From: Burkholderia sp. Nafp2/4-1b
GTDB lineage: Bacteria; Pseudomonadota; Gammaproteobacteria; Burkholderiales; Burkholderiaceae
Reading direction: 5' to 3'
Length of the DNA: 64,000 nt
Assembly: GCF_003635165.1 (NCBI RefSeq)
Contig: NZ_ML058597.1
Span: forward strand, 620,001 to 684,000
Positions 18,021 to 26,352 of the stretch are shown one piece after another. Within the stretch, counting starts at the first letter, position 1; each line of letters opens with the position of its first letter. Position numbers and translations under genes: made by a program. The notes beneath the pieces are model-generated. The model worked only from the letters and a program-made list of their open reading frames with translations, ran no database searches and was not told where the DNA came from.

Positions 18021-19214
18021 CTACCACCCGATCCGATGCTTCTCGTCGGTTTCGCTGTGCCGCCAGTCGTCGTCCGCGTGCAGATACTGGCTGGTCGTCG
18101 TCAGCGACACGTGCCCGAGGTTGTCGCGCACGAGCCGTAGATCCACGCGACCGTCGGCCATGTGCGAGCCCGCACTGTGCCGCAGCCAGTGCGCGGATGC
18201 CTGCTCGAGCACGCGCGCCTGTTCCTCGCCGGTAGCGCCTTGCGCACGCAACCGGTCGGCGGCGAACCGGAACACCTGCTTCACGATTCGATGCAGCGCG
18301 GCACGCGTGAGCGGCTTGCGCGTGCGACCGACGGGCAGCACGAGCGGGGTAGGTTCGCCGTCCGCGGGCAGCGCAGGCAGGCCATGTGCACGCCGATAGC
18401 GTGCGAGCTCGGCCATCATCTCGGTGGTGGCCGGCACGAGCCGCTGGCGGCCGCCTTTGCCGGTGACGTCGAGCCACCAGCGCTCGCGTCCGTTCGCGTC
18501 GCGTCGTGCGAAGAAATGCCCCATCGTCGTGTCGGCGGCTTCCGTGATGCGCAGGCCGCCGAGATACAGCAGCGTGAACACCCAGCGCGCGCGATCCGCA
18601 TGGAAAGCGGCGCGCGCATCGTCGCGCGGCATCGCGGCGATCGCATCCTTGACCGCCTGCCACAGCGGCAGCCCGAGATGGCGCGTGACGCGCGGCGCGG
18701 GCCGCCGTTGCCGCTGGCGCGACAGCGCGAGCGGATTGCCGGCCAGATAGCCGGCCTGCACGAGCCACGAGAACATCACGTTCAGGATCACCATCGCCTG
18801 CCGCTGGCTGGCCGCCGACAGCGGCCCGTAGAACGGCCGCCAGCGCGGGTCGCCGCGCGGATGCTTGCGGCCGCCGTTCGCACACCACATGTCGGCGGGC
18901 TCAGGCGCGAGCAGGAATTGCCGGTAGACGACGAGATCCTCGTGCGTGAGCGACGACAGCGGCTTGCCGCACGCGATCACGGCCCACAGCAGCAGGCGCT
19001 CGGCTTCCTTGCGGTAGTTCTGGAACGTGGTGGGCGTATCGACGAAGCGCGCGAGCCACGCGCGCACCGCATCGAGATCATGGGTCGCGGCGATCTGCGG
19101 ATGCGCGGTGGTCGAGCGGTTGGTGCCCGCGCGTCCGTCGAGCGCGGCCGGCACGGTCAGCGCATCGATCGGCTGCGGCCGCAGCGCGGCGTCGGACGGA
19201 ACGGGTGAAGTCAT
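18021..19214 (-). CDS. Tyrosine recombinase (phage-type integrase family)
   Basis: A 397-residue site-specific recombinase. The N-terminal SAM-like core-binding domain covers about 45-165 (FVDTPTTFQNYRKEAERLLLW). The catalytic domain holds the expected residues: Arg in GGLRITEA, Lys in TGKGGRQR, His-x-x-Arg in HWLRHSAGSHMA, His in LGHVSLTTT and Tyr in SQYLH. It therefore looks active. There is no tRNA or clear att repeat beside it and no phage genes nearby, so it is probably a resident recombinase and not the integrase of a present element. It follows the SDR gene on the same strand after 87 bases. Confidence 0.9.
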   Translation of the reverse strand: MTSPVPSDAALRPQPIDALTVPAALDGRAGTNRSTTAHPQIAATHDLDAVRAWLARFVDTPTTFQNYRKEAERLLLWAVIACGKPLSSLTHEDLVVYRQFLLAPEPADMWCANGGRKHPRGDPRWRPFYGPLSAASQRQAMVILNVMFSWLVQAGYLAGNPLALSRQRQRRPAPRVTRHLGLPLWQAVKDAIAAMPRDDARAAFHADRARWVFTLLYLGGLRITEAADTTMGHFFARRDANGRERWWLDVTGKGGRQRLVPATTEMMAELARYRRAHGLPALPADGEPTPLVLPVGRTRKPLTRAALHRIVKQVFRFAADRLRAQGATGEEQARVLEQASAHWLRHSAGSHMADGRVDLRLVRDNLGHVSLTTTSQYLHADDDWRHSETDEKHRIGW

Positions 19215-19301
19215 GCGAAAGCGGGGGGCGGCCTGCCGGTGGCCGGGCGGGCGCGGGCGGCGCGACGAAGCGGTCGAGGAAGCGCCGATGGTAATACACG
19301 A

Positions 19302-20057
19302 TCACCACGCGGTGAAGCCGCCGTCGACCGCGAGCGCCTGGCCGGTGACGAAGCGCGCGGCCGGCGAGCACAGCCACATCACCGTGTCGGCGATGTCGCG
19401 CGGTTCGCCGAGCCGCGCCATCGGGGTGGCCTGCTTCAGGCGGGCCATGTCGTCGCGGTTCTCCGGACGATCGGTGATCGCCGTGTTCGCAATGCCGCCC
19501 GGGCACACAGCGTTCACGCGGATGCCGCGGCTCGCGTAGTCGATCGCGACCGCACGCGTGAGGCCGATCACGCCGCTTTTCGACGCCGAATACGCGGACA
19601 GCCCCGGCCCGCTGACGAGCCCCATGATCGACGACGTATTGACGATCGCGCCGCCGCCCGATTGCAGCATGTGCCGGCATTCGTGCTTCATGCACAGCCA
19701 CACGCCTTTCAGGTTCACCGCGATCGTGCGGTCCCATTCGCCTTCGTCGAGTTCGGCAACGGGTGTGCCGCGCGGCGCGATGCCTGCGTTGTTGAACGCG
19801 ACGTCGATGCGGCCGAAGGTGGCGACCGTCGTGTCAAGCGCGGCGCGTACATCGTCGGCGATCGAGACGTCGGCTCGCAGCACGATCGCCTTCGCGCCGA
19901 GCTGTGCGATCGCGTGCGCGGTGTCCTCGGCGGCGGCTACGGCGGTATCGAGCAAGGCGACGTGCGCGCCGGCCTGCGCGAAACACAGCGCGGCCTGGCG
20001 TCCGATGCCGGTGGCCGCGCCGGTCACGACGGCGACTTTTCCTGCGAAGCTTTCCAT
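19302..20057 (-). CDS. SDR-family oxidoreductase
   Basis: A 251-residue classical short-chain dehydrogenase. It has the cofactor motif TGAATGIG near residue 13, NNAG near 89, the catalytic Ser in NTSSIMG, YSASK for the Tyr-Lys pair near 155, and CPGG after it. All catalytic residues are present. It ends VDGGFTAW like 3-oxoacyl-ACP or glucose dehydrogenase-type SDRs; the substrate is unknown. AGGAG precedes the start by six bases. It lies downstream of the LuxR gene on the same strand (106-base gap) and upstream of the recombinase. Confidence 0.9.
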   Translation of the reverse strand: MESFAGKVAVVTGAATGIGRQAALCFAQAGAHVALLDTAVAAAEDTAHAIAQLGAKAIVLRADVSIADDVRAALDTTVATFGRIDVAFNNAGIAPRGTPVAELDEGEWDRTIAVNLKGVWLCMKHECRHMLQSGGGAIVNTSSIMGLVSGPGLSAYSASKSGVIGLTRAVAIDYASRGIRVNAVCPGGIANTAITDRPENRDDMARLKQATPMARLGEPRDIADTVMWLCSPAARFVTGQALAVDGGFTAW

Positions 20058-20163
20058 GCCTGTCTCCTGCGGCGTTTAAGAGACCGACAGGTTAGGGCGC
20101 GCGTGCGCGGGCTTCGACGTTGAAACGGACTAGGCGGATTCGACGGCGGGTCGGATCGATGCG

Positions 20164-21339
20164 TCACCCCAACGACAACACGCTGTTCAGCAACGTCCGC
20201 ACGAGCGTCGCCTGCCGCGTGACGCCCGTCTTCGAGAAAATCGCCCGCAAATGCGAGCGCGCGGTGTTCTTGCTGATGTCCAGTTCGTCGGCGGCTTCCT
20301 CGAGCGTCGAGCCGTTGACGAGCGCGAGCGCCAGCGCGGTCTCGGCCGGCGTCAGGTCGAACAGCTTGCGCACGATGTCGTGCGACGCCTGCGACTTGCG
20401 CTCCGCATCGCGGATGAAGATCGCGCACGCGGGCCGGCGCGGATTGTCCTCCGACCATTCGCTGAGGGGCACCGTGCGGATCAGCACGCCGAGCGGCGGC
20501 TTGCCGGACGGGCGTGGCACCGCGATCGCCTGCGCGACCGACGGCGCGCCGCCCAGCCGTTCCGCGAGCACCTGCCGGATCAGCTTCTGCAGCTTGCGAT
20601 CCTCCAGCGGATACGATGCCTCCAGCGCGCCGGCGCGTACGCGCAGGCCGTCGCATTCGGCGAAGATCTCGTCCGCGACGGAATTGGTTTTCATGATCGC
20701 GCCGCGCTCGTCGAGGATCGCGGTGCCGACGAGCATCCGGTCGATCGTGCTCGCATACAGCGTGCGCTCCGATTCGACCATCCCGAACTTCGCATGCAGC
20801 CGCACCGCGCGCTTCAGGTGCGGCAGCAGCGCGTTGCACACGGCCTTGTCGGCCACCGAGAACGCGCGGCCATGATGCGAGCGGCACACGCGGAACCGGC
20901 ATTCGATCCCGTCGGCCGTGCGCAGGTCGGCGCCCATCAGGTACCCGACGTCGAACGGCTCGAGAAACTCGCGATACATCGCGCTGCTGCGCCACACGCC
21001 GACACCGAGCAGCTCGTCGACGGTGACGACGCGATCGCTCGGCAGGTTCACGAACGGATCGAGTGCGTAGTAATAGTTGTTGTACGATGCGACGCCCGGC
21101 AGCGGCGCGCCGTGCTCGGACGCATTGATCATCAGCCCCGCGTGGCCGCTGGCCGGCCAGCGCAGGATCATCGTCACGTAGTTCGCGTCGAGGTGCACGC
21201 GGATCTGCTCGAGTGCGCCGCCCCACGGCACGTCCTCCAGCGGGCCTTCATAGATTTTCGCGAGCAGTGCGTCGTACTGCCCGAGCGTCAGTTTCGATTG
21301 GGCGAGGCTCGGGGGAAGGGCCGGGGGCGCCGTGGTCAT
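20164..21339 (-). CDS. LuxR-type helix-turn-helix transcriptional regulator
   Basis: A 391-residue regulator with a long N-terminal sensory region and a C-terminal LuxR/FixJ DNA-binding domain (FDLTPAETALALALVNGST, then ELDISKNTARSHLRAIFSKT). The N-terminal part includes a PAS-like segment (TIDRMLVGTAILDERGAIM). It is not an acyl-homoserine-lactone receptor by any motif I can see. The start at 21339 has GGAGAC about ten bases upstream. The frame is open far upstream on this strand, but that extension is the antisense of the MFS gene region and is not coding. The SDR gene downstream is a plausible target. Confidence 0.85.
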   Translation of the reverse strand: MTTAPPALPPSLAQSKLTLGQYDALLAKIYEGPLEDVPWGGALEQIRVHLDANYVTMILRWPASGHAGLMINASEHGAPLPGVASYNNYYYALDPFVNLPSDRVVTVDELLGVGVWRSSAMYREFLEPFDVGYLMGADLRTADGIECRFRVCRSHHGRAFSVADKAVCNALLPHLKRAVRLHAKFGMVESERTLYASTIDRMLVGTAILDERGAIMKTNSVADEIFAECDGLRVRAGALEASYPLEDRKLQKLIRQVLAERLGGAPSVAQAIAVPRPSGKPPLGVLIRTVPLSEWSEDNPRRPACAIFIRDAERKSQASHDIVRKLFDLTPAETALALALVNGSTLEEAADELDISKNTARSHLRAIFSKTGVTRQATLVRTLLNSVLSLG

Positions 21340-21579
21340 CGGGGTTGTCTCCAGTTGCAGCCGCCGGGTCGCGGTGCGCCGGGCGTGCGGGTGCGTGCAT
21401 GGACCTGACCGGGCCGCTGGCGGCGGCGCGCAGCGGCCTGCACCGGAATACGGTAGCGCATCGGCGCACGCGCGACATCCTGCGAATGAGGGGGGCGGTA
21501 CGCCGGTTGTAAGCGATTTGTGAACTTTCCCGGCGGAGCGTTCGTCTAATCGGCCCGCCAACGCTTCCGAGGACATCAG

Positions 21580-21960
21580 ATGATTCGCAAGACCCAAACG
21601 CTGCTCGGCGCGGCCATGATTGCCGGCGCCACGCTGCTCGCCGGCTGCCAGACCGACGCGGCTGCGACGGATGCACGCGCGGCTCGTCCGGCCGATAGCC
21701 AGCCCGTGACCAAGACCGTCTACGTCGCGCCGCAGGCGGCGCGCTGCACGGGCGTCGCACCGATGGACTGCCTGCAGGTCCGCAGCAGCCCGTCCGAGCC
21801 GTGGAGCCTGTGGTACGCGGGCATCGAGGGCTTCGCGTACCAGCCCGGCTATCAATATGTGCTGGAAGTCGACGAGTATCGCGTCGCGCAGCCGCCGGCC
21901 GATGGTTCGTCGATCCGCTGGGTGCTCAAGCGGGTCGTCGAGCGCCGCCAGGTGAACTGA
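21580..21960 (+). CDS. DUF4377 lipoprotein
   Basis: A 126-residue lipoprotein. The signal peptide ends in the lipobox LLAGC (Cys near residue 23), giving a mature protein of about 100 residues. The mature part matches the DUF4377 pattern: a Cys-containing start (RCTGVAPMDCLQVR), an aromatic core (PWSLWYAGIEGFAYQPGYQY) and a basic end (LKRVVERRQVN). The two internal cysteines could form a disulfide. GAGGA lies seven bases before the ATG. The gene is divergent from the LuxR gene and ends 26 bases from the convergent MFS gene. Function unknown. Confidence 0.85.
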   Translation: MIRKTQTLLGAAMIAGATLLAGCQTDAAATDARAARPADSQPVTKTVYVAPQAARCTGVAPMDCLQVRSSPSEPWSLWYAGIEGFAYQPGYQYVLEVDEYRVAQPPADGSSIRWVLKRVVERRQVN

Positions 21961-21986
21961 CGGCAGCGGCCGGCCCGCCGCGCCGC

Positions 21987-23375
21987 TTACGCGGACGGCC
22001 GGGGCGCGACCGGGCGCGGCGGCGGCGCGGCGTCGATGCGCCGGAACACGACGGACGACAGCAGCGTGACCGCCCCCATGCAGACGAACGACAGCATGAA
22101 GCCGTTCGCCATCGAGCCCCAACGCGCGGCGAACAGGTTCACGAGCCCGCCGCCGATCGACACGCCGAGCCCCATCGCCAGCATCTGCATCATCGTGAAC
22201 AGGCTGTTGCCGCTGCCGGCGTCGGCATGCGACAGCCCCTTCAGCGTCACGGCGTTCATCGCGGCGAACTGCATCGAGTTCGCCGCGCCGAACACGATCA
22301 GCAACGCCATCTCCAGCGCCGGCGCGGGCCGCGCCGACACCAGCGCGAACCCCGCGATCGCGCAGCCGACGATCCCCGTATTCACGACCAGGAAGGTCGC
22401 ATAGCCGAAGCGTTTCGCGAGCGGCGCGATCCAGCGCTTCGCGATCACGCCGGCGATCGCGGCCGGCAACATCATCATCCCCGACTGCAGCGGCGTGTAA
22501 CCAAGCTGCACCTGCATCAGCAGCGGCAGCATGAACGGCACCGCGCTCGTGCCGATGCGGCACAGCAGGTTGCCGAGCAGCCCCGAGCCGAAGTTCGGCT
22601 CGCGGAACAGCCCGAGCCGGAACAGCGGCTGCGCGCGGCGGCGCGCATGCGGCAGGTACGCGAGCGCGCTCGCCACGCCGAGCACGGCGAGGGCAATTGC
22701 CCAGCCGGTGCGGTGCGCGGGCATCGGCGGATCGATCGCGAGCGACAGCGCAATCATCGCGACCGACAGCAGCGCGCAGCCGATGAAGTCGAACGGCGGC
22801 GGCTGGGTTGCCTGGCCGTGCGGCAGGAAGCGCTGCACCGCGATGAAGCCGACCATGCCGACCGGCACGTTGACGATGAACACCCAGTGCCACGAAATCG
22901 CCTCCGTGAGCCAGCCGCCGAGCGTCGGGCCGACGATCGGGCCGAGCTGCGCGGCGATCGACACGAACGCGATCGCCGCGACGTACTGTTCGCCCGGCAC
23001 GCGGCGCAGCACGGCGAGCCGCCCGATGGGCAGCAGCATCGAGCCGCCGATGCCCTGCACCGCGCGCGCGACGACGAGCTGGCCGAGCGTGTGCGACGCC
23101 GCGCAGCCAATGGACGCGAGCGAGAACACCAGGATCGCGAGCGAAAATACGCGGCGCGTGCCGAAGCGGTCGGCGAGCCAGCCGGACGCCGGCGTGAGCA
23201 TCGCCATCGTCAGCGTGTAGACGACCACGACCGGCTGCATCGCGAGCGGCGACGCATGCAGACTTTGCGCGATCGACGGCAGCGCGGTGTTGACGATCGT
23301 CGTGTCGAGCGACTGCATGAAGAATGCGGCGGCGACGATCCACAGCAGCGCGGAATGTGAGGGTTCGCGGGACAT
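21987..23375 (-). CDS. MFS drug/proton antiporter, DHA2 (EmrB/QacA) type
   Basis: A 462-residue inner-membrane efflux protein with about 14 predicted helices, close in size to MdtD. Family motifs include FFMQSLDTTIVNTALPSIAQ in helix 1, GWLADRFGTRRVF in the loop 2-3 motif and GPTLGGWL in helix 5. It would export hydrophobic drugs or metabolites against protons. Met at 23375 immediately precedes helix 1 and was preferred to the longer frame beginning at 23552. No good ribosome-binding site is visible at either position. Confidence 0.9.
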   Translation of the reverse strand: MSREPSHSALLWIVAAAFFMQSLDTTIVNTALPSIAQSLHASPLAMQPVVVVYTLTMAMLTPASGWLADRFGTRRVFSLAILVFSLASIGCAASHTLGQLVVARAVQGIGGSMLLPIGRLAVLRRVPGEQYVAAIAFVSIAAQLGPIVGPTLGGWLTEAISWHWVFIVNVPVGMVGFIAVQRFLPHGQATQPPPFDFIGCALLSVAMIALSLAIDPPMPAHRTGWAIALAVLGVASALAYLPHARRRAQPLFRLGLFREPNFGSGLLGNLLCRIGTSAVPFMLPLLMQVQLGYTPLQSGMMMLPAAIAGVIAKRWIAPLAKRFGYATFLVVNTGIVGCAIAGFALVSARPAPALEMALLIVFGAANSMQFAAMNAVTLKGLSHADAGSGNSLFTMMQMLAMGLGVSIGGGLVNLFAARWGSMANGFMLSFVCMGAVTLLSSVVFRRIDAAPPPRPVAPRPSA

Positions 23376-23562
23376 GACGAAAAGGGAGGAGCGGCGACCG
23401 GCGCATGGCCGGCCTACAAGCTCTGGATGGTACCGATTCCGGTGGTTATCGGGAAGCGGCCTGAAGTCGTGGGAAAATTGCTTTGGCTGCACCGCCCGGA
23501 TCCGCGGCACAGCCCGGGCGTAGCCCGTGCGAAGATTTGCGATGAACCCCATGAGAGATGCA

Positions 23563-23946
23563 ATGACTACGACATTCGACGAGGCGACAACGGCGGCGAT
23601 CGACGCGTTTGCCCAACTGGATTTCTACACGGCTGTGCAAGCGATGCGCGCCGAGGCCGATTACGACCGCGAACTGGACCAGTGGATCTCGCGCTATATC
23701 GACGAGCAGGGCGGCGGCGCGGACGACGCCGCATACGACGCGTTGCACGCGCAAGCTCAGGCAACCCCGGAATACGCGCAGTTCGTCGATGCGGTTCGGC
23801 AGGAAATCCGGGAATACTTCGACGTGACCGACGATCAACTGGACTGGATCGTCCTGCTGCGCAATGACGATAGCGACGAGCTTTGGGCGGAAGTCAACCG
23901 GCGGCGCAGCGCGCTGGGGACCGGTGAAGTGCGCGGAGACCTCTAA
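23563..23946 (+). CDS. Hypothetical acidic protein
   Basis: A 127-residue soluble, strongly acidic protein that I do not recognise. It has no signal peptide or membrane segment. Predicted helical stretches include DYDRELDQWISRYIDEQ and FVDAVRQEIREYFDVTDDQL, followed by LDWIVLLRNDDSDELWAEV. The reading frame has the codon bias expected of a real gene. Starts at 23527, 23542 and 23551 are also in frame; 23563 was chosen because GAGAG lies about nine bases upstream. It is transcribed towards the convergent copC gene. Confidence 0.7.
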   Translation: MTTTFDEATTAAIDAFAQLDFYTAVQAMRAEADYDRELDQWISRYIDEQGGGADDAAYDALHAQAQATPEYAQFVDAVRQEIREYFDVTDDQLDWIVLLRNDDSDELWAEVNRRRSALGTGEVRGDL

Positions 23947-24066
23947 CCACTGCCTAACGGCTCGACCGGCGGCAGCTGGGCGGGGCGCGGGGCCCCACGG
24001 CACACGCGCGCGCTACGTTAGCGACGACGGCCACCACGATCAATGTGAAAGCCGTCGCCCGGTTCA

Positions 24067-24441
24067 TTACTTCACTTTGAACGAATAGTCGCCGTGCGTG
24101 CGATGCCCGTCCGACGAGACCGCGACCCAATGCACCGTGTACGTGTCGGGCGGTAACACCGGCAGCGGAACATGTATTGATTTCGTGTTGCTCGGATCGA
24201 CCTCGGCCTTCGCGGTATTCACTTGTCGACCATTCGAATTGCTGACGTTCAACGAGCTGAACGCGGCTTCAAGCGGGCCGTCGAACTCGATCGCCACCCT
24301 TGCCGGCGCCACGACTTCGGCGCCCGCTGACGGTGACTGCTTTTGCGGAAACACATGGGCGAACGCCGTCGACGCGATGAAGATCCCTGTCGCGATGGCT
24401 GCTGCGCGCAAACCGTGACGATCTCGCTTCAATGCCGGCAT
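24067..24441 (-). CDS. copC: CopC-family periplasmic copper-binding protein
   Basis: A 124-residue exported beta-barrel copper chaperone. The signal peptide ends AFA, so the mature protein starts HVFPQKQSP with the N-terminal His that binds Cu(II). The C-terminal motif SSDGHRTHGDYSFKV supplies the conserved Asp and His of the same site. There is no Met-rich loop, so only the Cu(II) site is expected. The start lies two bases after the stop of the upstream outer-membrane gene, so the two are coupled. No copD follows. With DUF2946 upstream, this looks like a small copper-handling operon. Confidence 0.9.
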   Translation of the reverse strand: MPALKRDRHGLRAAAIATGIFIASTAFAHVFPQKQSPSAGAEVVAPARVAIEFDGPLEAAFSSLNVSNSNGRQVNTAKAEVDPSNTKSIHVPLPVLPPDTYTVHWVAVSSDGHRTHGDYSFKVK

Positions 24442-24443
24442 GG

Positions 24444-25376
24444 CTATTCCCCTTTCCCGAAAAATGGCTTGCCGAGCGAGTGGGGCATCACGTCGTCCAG
24501 AAACAGGTGCGCCTGAAACAGGACGCCGATACCCTTTCCGCTTGCATGGTTGACCGGAATGACCGCTTCGGCGCCAAACTGGCCCCAGCGGTTGAGCCAG
24601 AGCAGGCCGGGATTGATGCTGCCGGTCGTGTGTCCCGAACACGGGCCGCCGGTACAGGTGCTCATCGGGAATTCGACGACCGGGATCAGGTTATTGAACG
24701 GCGCCTTGAGTCCGACATCCTGCACGAAATTCTGCAGGTACGGGATGCTGTATTGCACGGTGACGCCCCAGCTTAACGAATCCGGGTCGGCGCTGTTCAT
24801 CGTCAGGCGCGGACCGAGGGTCCCGGTGATCGCGAGCGGCTTCAGACACTTCAGGATGTCCGGCAAATCGCCGAATCCCTTGCCGACGTAAAGCGTCGGC
24901 GTGATCGCCGAGTGTGGATCGGCGATCGACCTGGCTCCCGTGCCGCCCAGTTCCGCGACCGCGCCGACCGAGGCCATGAACTCGTGCTTTTCGTTCACGT
25001 AAAAGCGGTATTTGACGCCGATCGCGAAGTTGTCGAATCCGCGGGCCGATCCACCATTCGGTGCGTTGATGTTGACGTAGGTTCCGACGACTGAAACGGC
25101 GACATTGGGCGTGATCAGCTTGTCCCATTCGAGCGATGTCGTGTTGGTGTTCTGCTCGTCACCATCGTCGGTCAGCGATTTGCCGTGGCCGAATTCCAGA
25201 TTGAGTTCGTCACCGACACCAGGGTCGTCGACCGCCATCGTCGCCGGGAAAACCCGATTACCGGCGATGGCGTGCGCTGATGCAAGTGCGGGGAACAGAA
25301 GCGGGATAGCGATAGTGGCCGGAGCAATTAGGGCCGCGAGCATCGGCATACCGCCGCGTGGAGGAAGGGTGCGCAT
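24444..25376 (-). CDS. Predicted outer-membrane beta-barrel protein, MetA-degradation type
   Basis: A 310-residue exported protein with a signal peptide ending PALASAHA. The rest alternates polar and hydrophobic residues as in outer-membrane barrels (VAVSVVGTYVNINAP; FAIGVKYRFYVNEKHEF; WGVTVQYSIPYLQNFV). The layout resembles the phenol MetA-pathway outer-membrane family (PF13557). Two Cys pairs (STCTGGPCSG) could bridge a loop. It sits between DUF2946 and copC on one strand, so a role in copper passage or sensing is plausible but unproven. Start 25376 is used; MPMLAAL about 33 bases downstream is an alternative. Confidence 0.75.
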   Translation of the reverse strand: MRTLPPRGGMPMLAALIAPATIAIPLLFPALASAHAIAGNRVFPATMAVDDPGVGDELNLEFGHGKSLTDDGDEQNTNTTSLEWDKLITPNVAVSVVGTYVNINAPNGGSARGFDNFAIGVKYRFYVNEKHEFMASVGAVAELGGTGARSIADPHSAITPTLYVGKGFGDLPDILKCLKPLAITGTLGPRLTMNSADPDSLSWGVTVQYSIPYLQNFVQDVGLKAPFNNLIPVVEFPMSTCTGGPCSGHTTGSINPGLLWLNRWGQFGAEAVIPVNHASGKGIGVLFQAHLFLDDVMPHSLGKPFFGKGE

Positions 25377-25482
25377 GATTCGATCCTTGTGTGAGGCACG
25401 CAAAGGTGCTCGCGAGCCCGTAAAACGACGCGCGAGGACACGACGATGCAATGGCATTTGCATCGTCGCCGGGCTGACTCAA

Positions 25483-25863
25483 TCAGGATGGAAATGGCGG
25501 CGCACGCGGCTGGGCCGCCGCAAAGTGGAAAGCGCTGTGGAGTGTTTGAAACGTGGTAGCCGAAGCGGGATGAACTGCCCAATCGGTCGGCGCGAAGCCC
25601 GTGGTCCCGCCCAGTAACGCGGGCATGTCGCCGAGCAGCCCGCAATACGCGCAGGCCTGCCAGTGGGCCGCCTTCTCGGGCAACGGCGACTGGTCGGAAC
25701 CAGCAATGTCCGCACCGTTGCGCGTCGTGCAGAACGCGCCGGATACGGCATCGATCTGGTGTTCGGAAGAAAGGCTCTGCGATACCGTTGGCGCGAGCGT
25801 CGCCATCAGGATTGCAAGCAATCCCAGGATGCTGCTCATCTTCTTGCGAAATAGAGCGGACAT
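25483..25863 (-). CDS. DUF2946 small exported protein
   Basis: A 126-residue protein with an N-terminal membrane/signal segment (SSILGLLAILMATLAPTVSQSL) and the DUF2946 hallmark HWQACAYCGLLGD near residue 68. The family has a His and a CxxC-like pair and is usually found next to copper receptors or copper efflux genes, which fits the CopC neighbour. The C-terminus is Ala/Pro-rich. ATG at 25863 is used; ATG at 25839 would give the same signal peptide without eight charged residues. A gap of 106 bases separates it from the barrel gene. Confidence 0.8.
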   Translation of the reverse strand: MSALFRKKMSSILGLLAILMATLAPTVSQSLSSEHQIDAVSGAFCTTRNGADIAGSDQSPLPEKAAHWQACAYCGLLGDMPALLGGTTGFAPTDWAVHPASATTFQTLHSAFHFAAAQPRAPPFPS

Positions 25864-26090
25864 GACGTTGGCGCAATCGCGTACCGGACGGCACGTTGCG
25901 GGGATTATGGCACGGGCGCCGGATGGTCCGGATGGGTAAGCGCCCTACTTGTGCGTAGGCATCGGGAGGTGCTTGCGCGGCTGTTCGCGCAAGTCGCCTG
26001 TGCCCGCTTCCTAATGTGCGACTGCTCGCTCAGGGTCGGTAACGGTCGCCAGGAGGGGCGACGTAGGTCTTGGCGTAGGTTGCTGGTACG

Positions 26091-26121
26091 AAAAATGAAA
26101 AAAAGCCCGCTGTACGCGGGC
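26091..26121 (-). terminator. Rho-independent terminator of the 53-residue lipoprotein gene
   Basis: Read on the minus strand, GCCCGC-loop-GCGGGC (26121 down to 26105) is followed by seven T, then CATTTTT. This is a textbook terminator ten bases after the stop at 26131. It supports transcription of the small gene upstream. Confidence 0.85.
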
Positions 26122-26130
26122 CCCGTGCAA

Positions 26131-26292
26131 TCAGCAATTGCCTTTCTTCGCCTGTCCGGGCGGGCAGAACCCGTTCCCCGGTCCACCCTGCGGTGCGACT
26201 ACCACCGGTGCACCCGGAACATAGGCGACGCACCCGCTGAGTGCGCCCACCATGCTCGCCGCTGCGAGCAACGCGATAACCCCTTTTTTCAC
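26131..26292 (-). CDS. 53-residue small lipoprotein
   Basis: A short gene starting with GTG (26292), with GGGAG about seven bases upstream. The product opens with a basic, hydrophobic signal (MKKGVIALLAAASMVGALSG) followed at once by Cys21, so it fits a lipoprotein signal. The mature part is about 33 residues, Pro/Gly/Val-rich, with two later cysteines (GFCPPGQAKKGNC) that could form a disulfide. A strong terminator follows and the DUF4382 lipoprotein gene lies upstream on the same strand, separated by its own hairpin. It resembles small Burkholderia lipoproteins with a Cys-terminated tail, of unknown function. Confidence 0.8.
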   Translation of the reverse strand: MKKGVIALLAAASMVGALSGCVAYVPGAPVVVAPQGGPGNGFCPPGQAKKGNC

Positions 26293-26311
26293 TTCGTTCT
26301 CCCGTTATTGA

Positions 26312-26335
26312 CGAAAGGGCCCTTCGGCCCTTTCG
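26312..26335. terminator. Terminator hairpin after the DUF4382 gene
   Basis: A perfect 10-base stem (26312-26321 with 26326-26335) closes a four-base loop, 18 bases past the DUF4382 stop on the minus strand. It separates that gene from the 53-residue lipoprotein gene, so partial read-through could link them. Confidence 0.7.
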
Positions 26336-26352
26336 ATGATGCTGCCGATACG

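Noticed and set aside
18021..19214. Tyrosine recombinase as marker of an integrated phage or island
   Set aside because: No tRNA, att repeat or phage gene lies nearby, and its neighbours look like ordinary chromosomal genes.
20164..23406. 1080-codon minus-strand frame spanning the LuxR gene and the MFS region
   Set aside because: Only the last 391 codons match a protein family; the upstream part overlaps the DUF4377 and MFS genes in a different frame and is Arg/Ala-rich, as expected of shadow frames at high GC.
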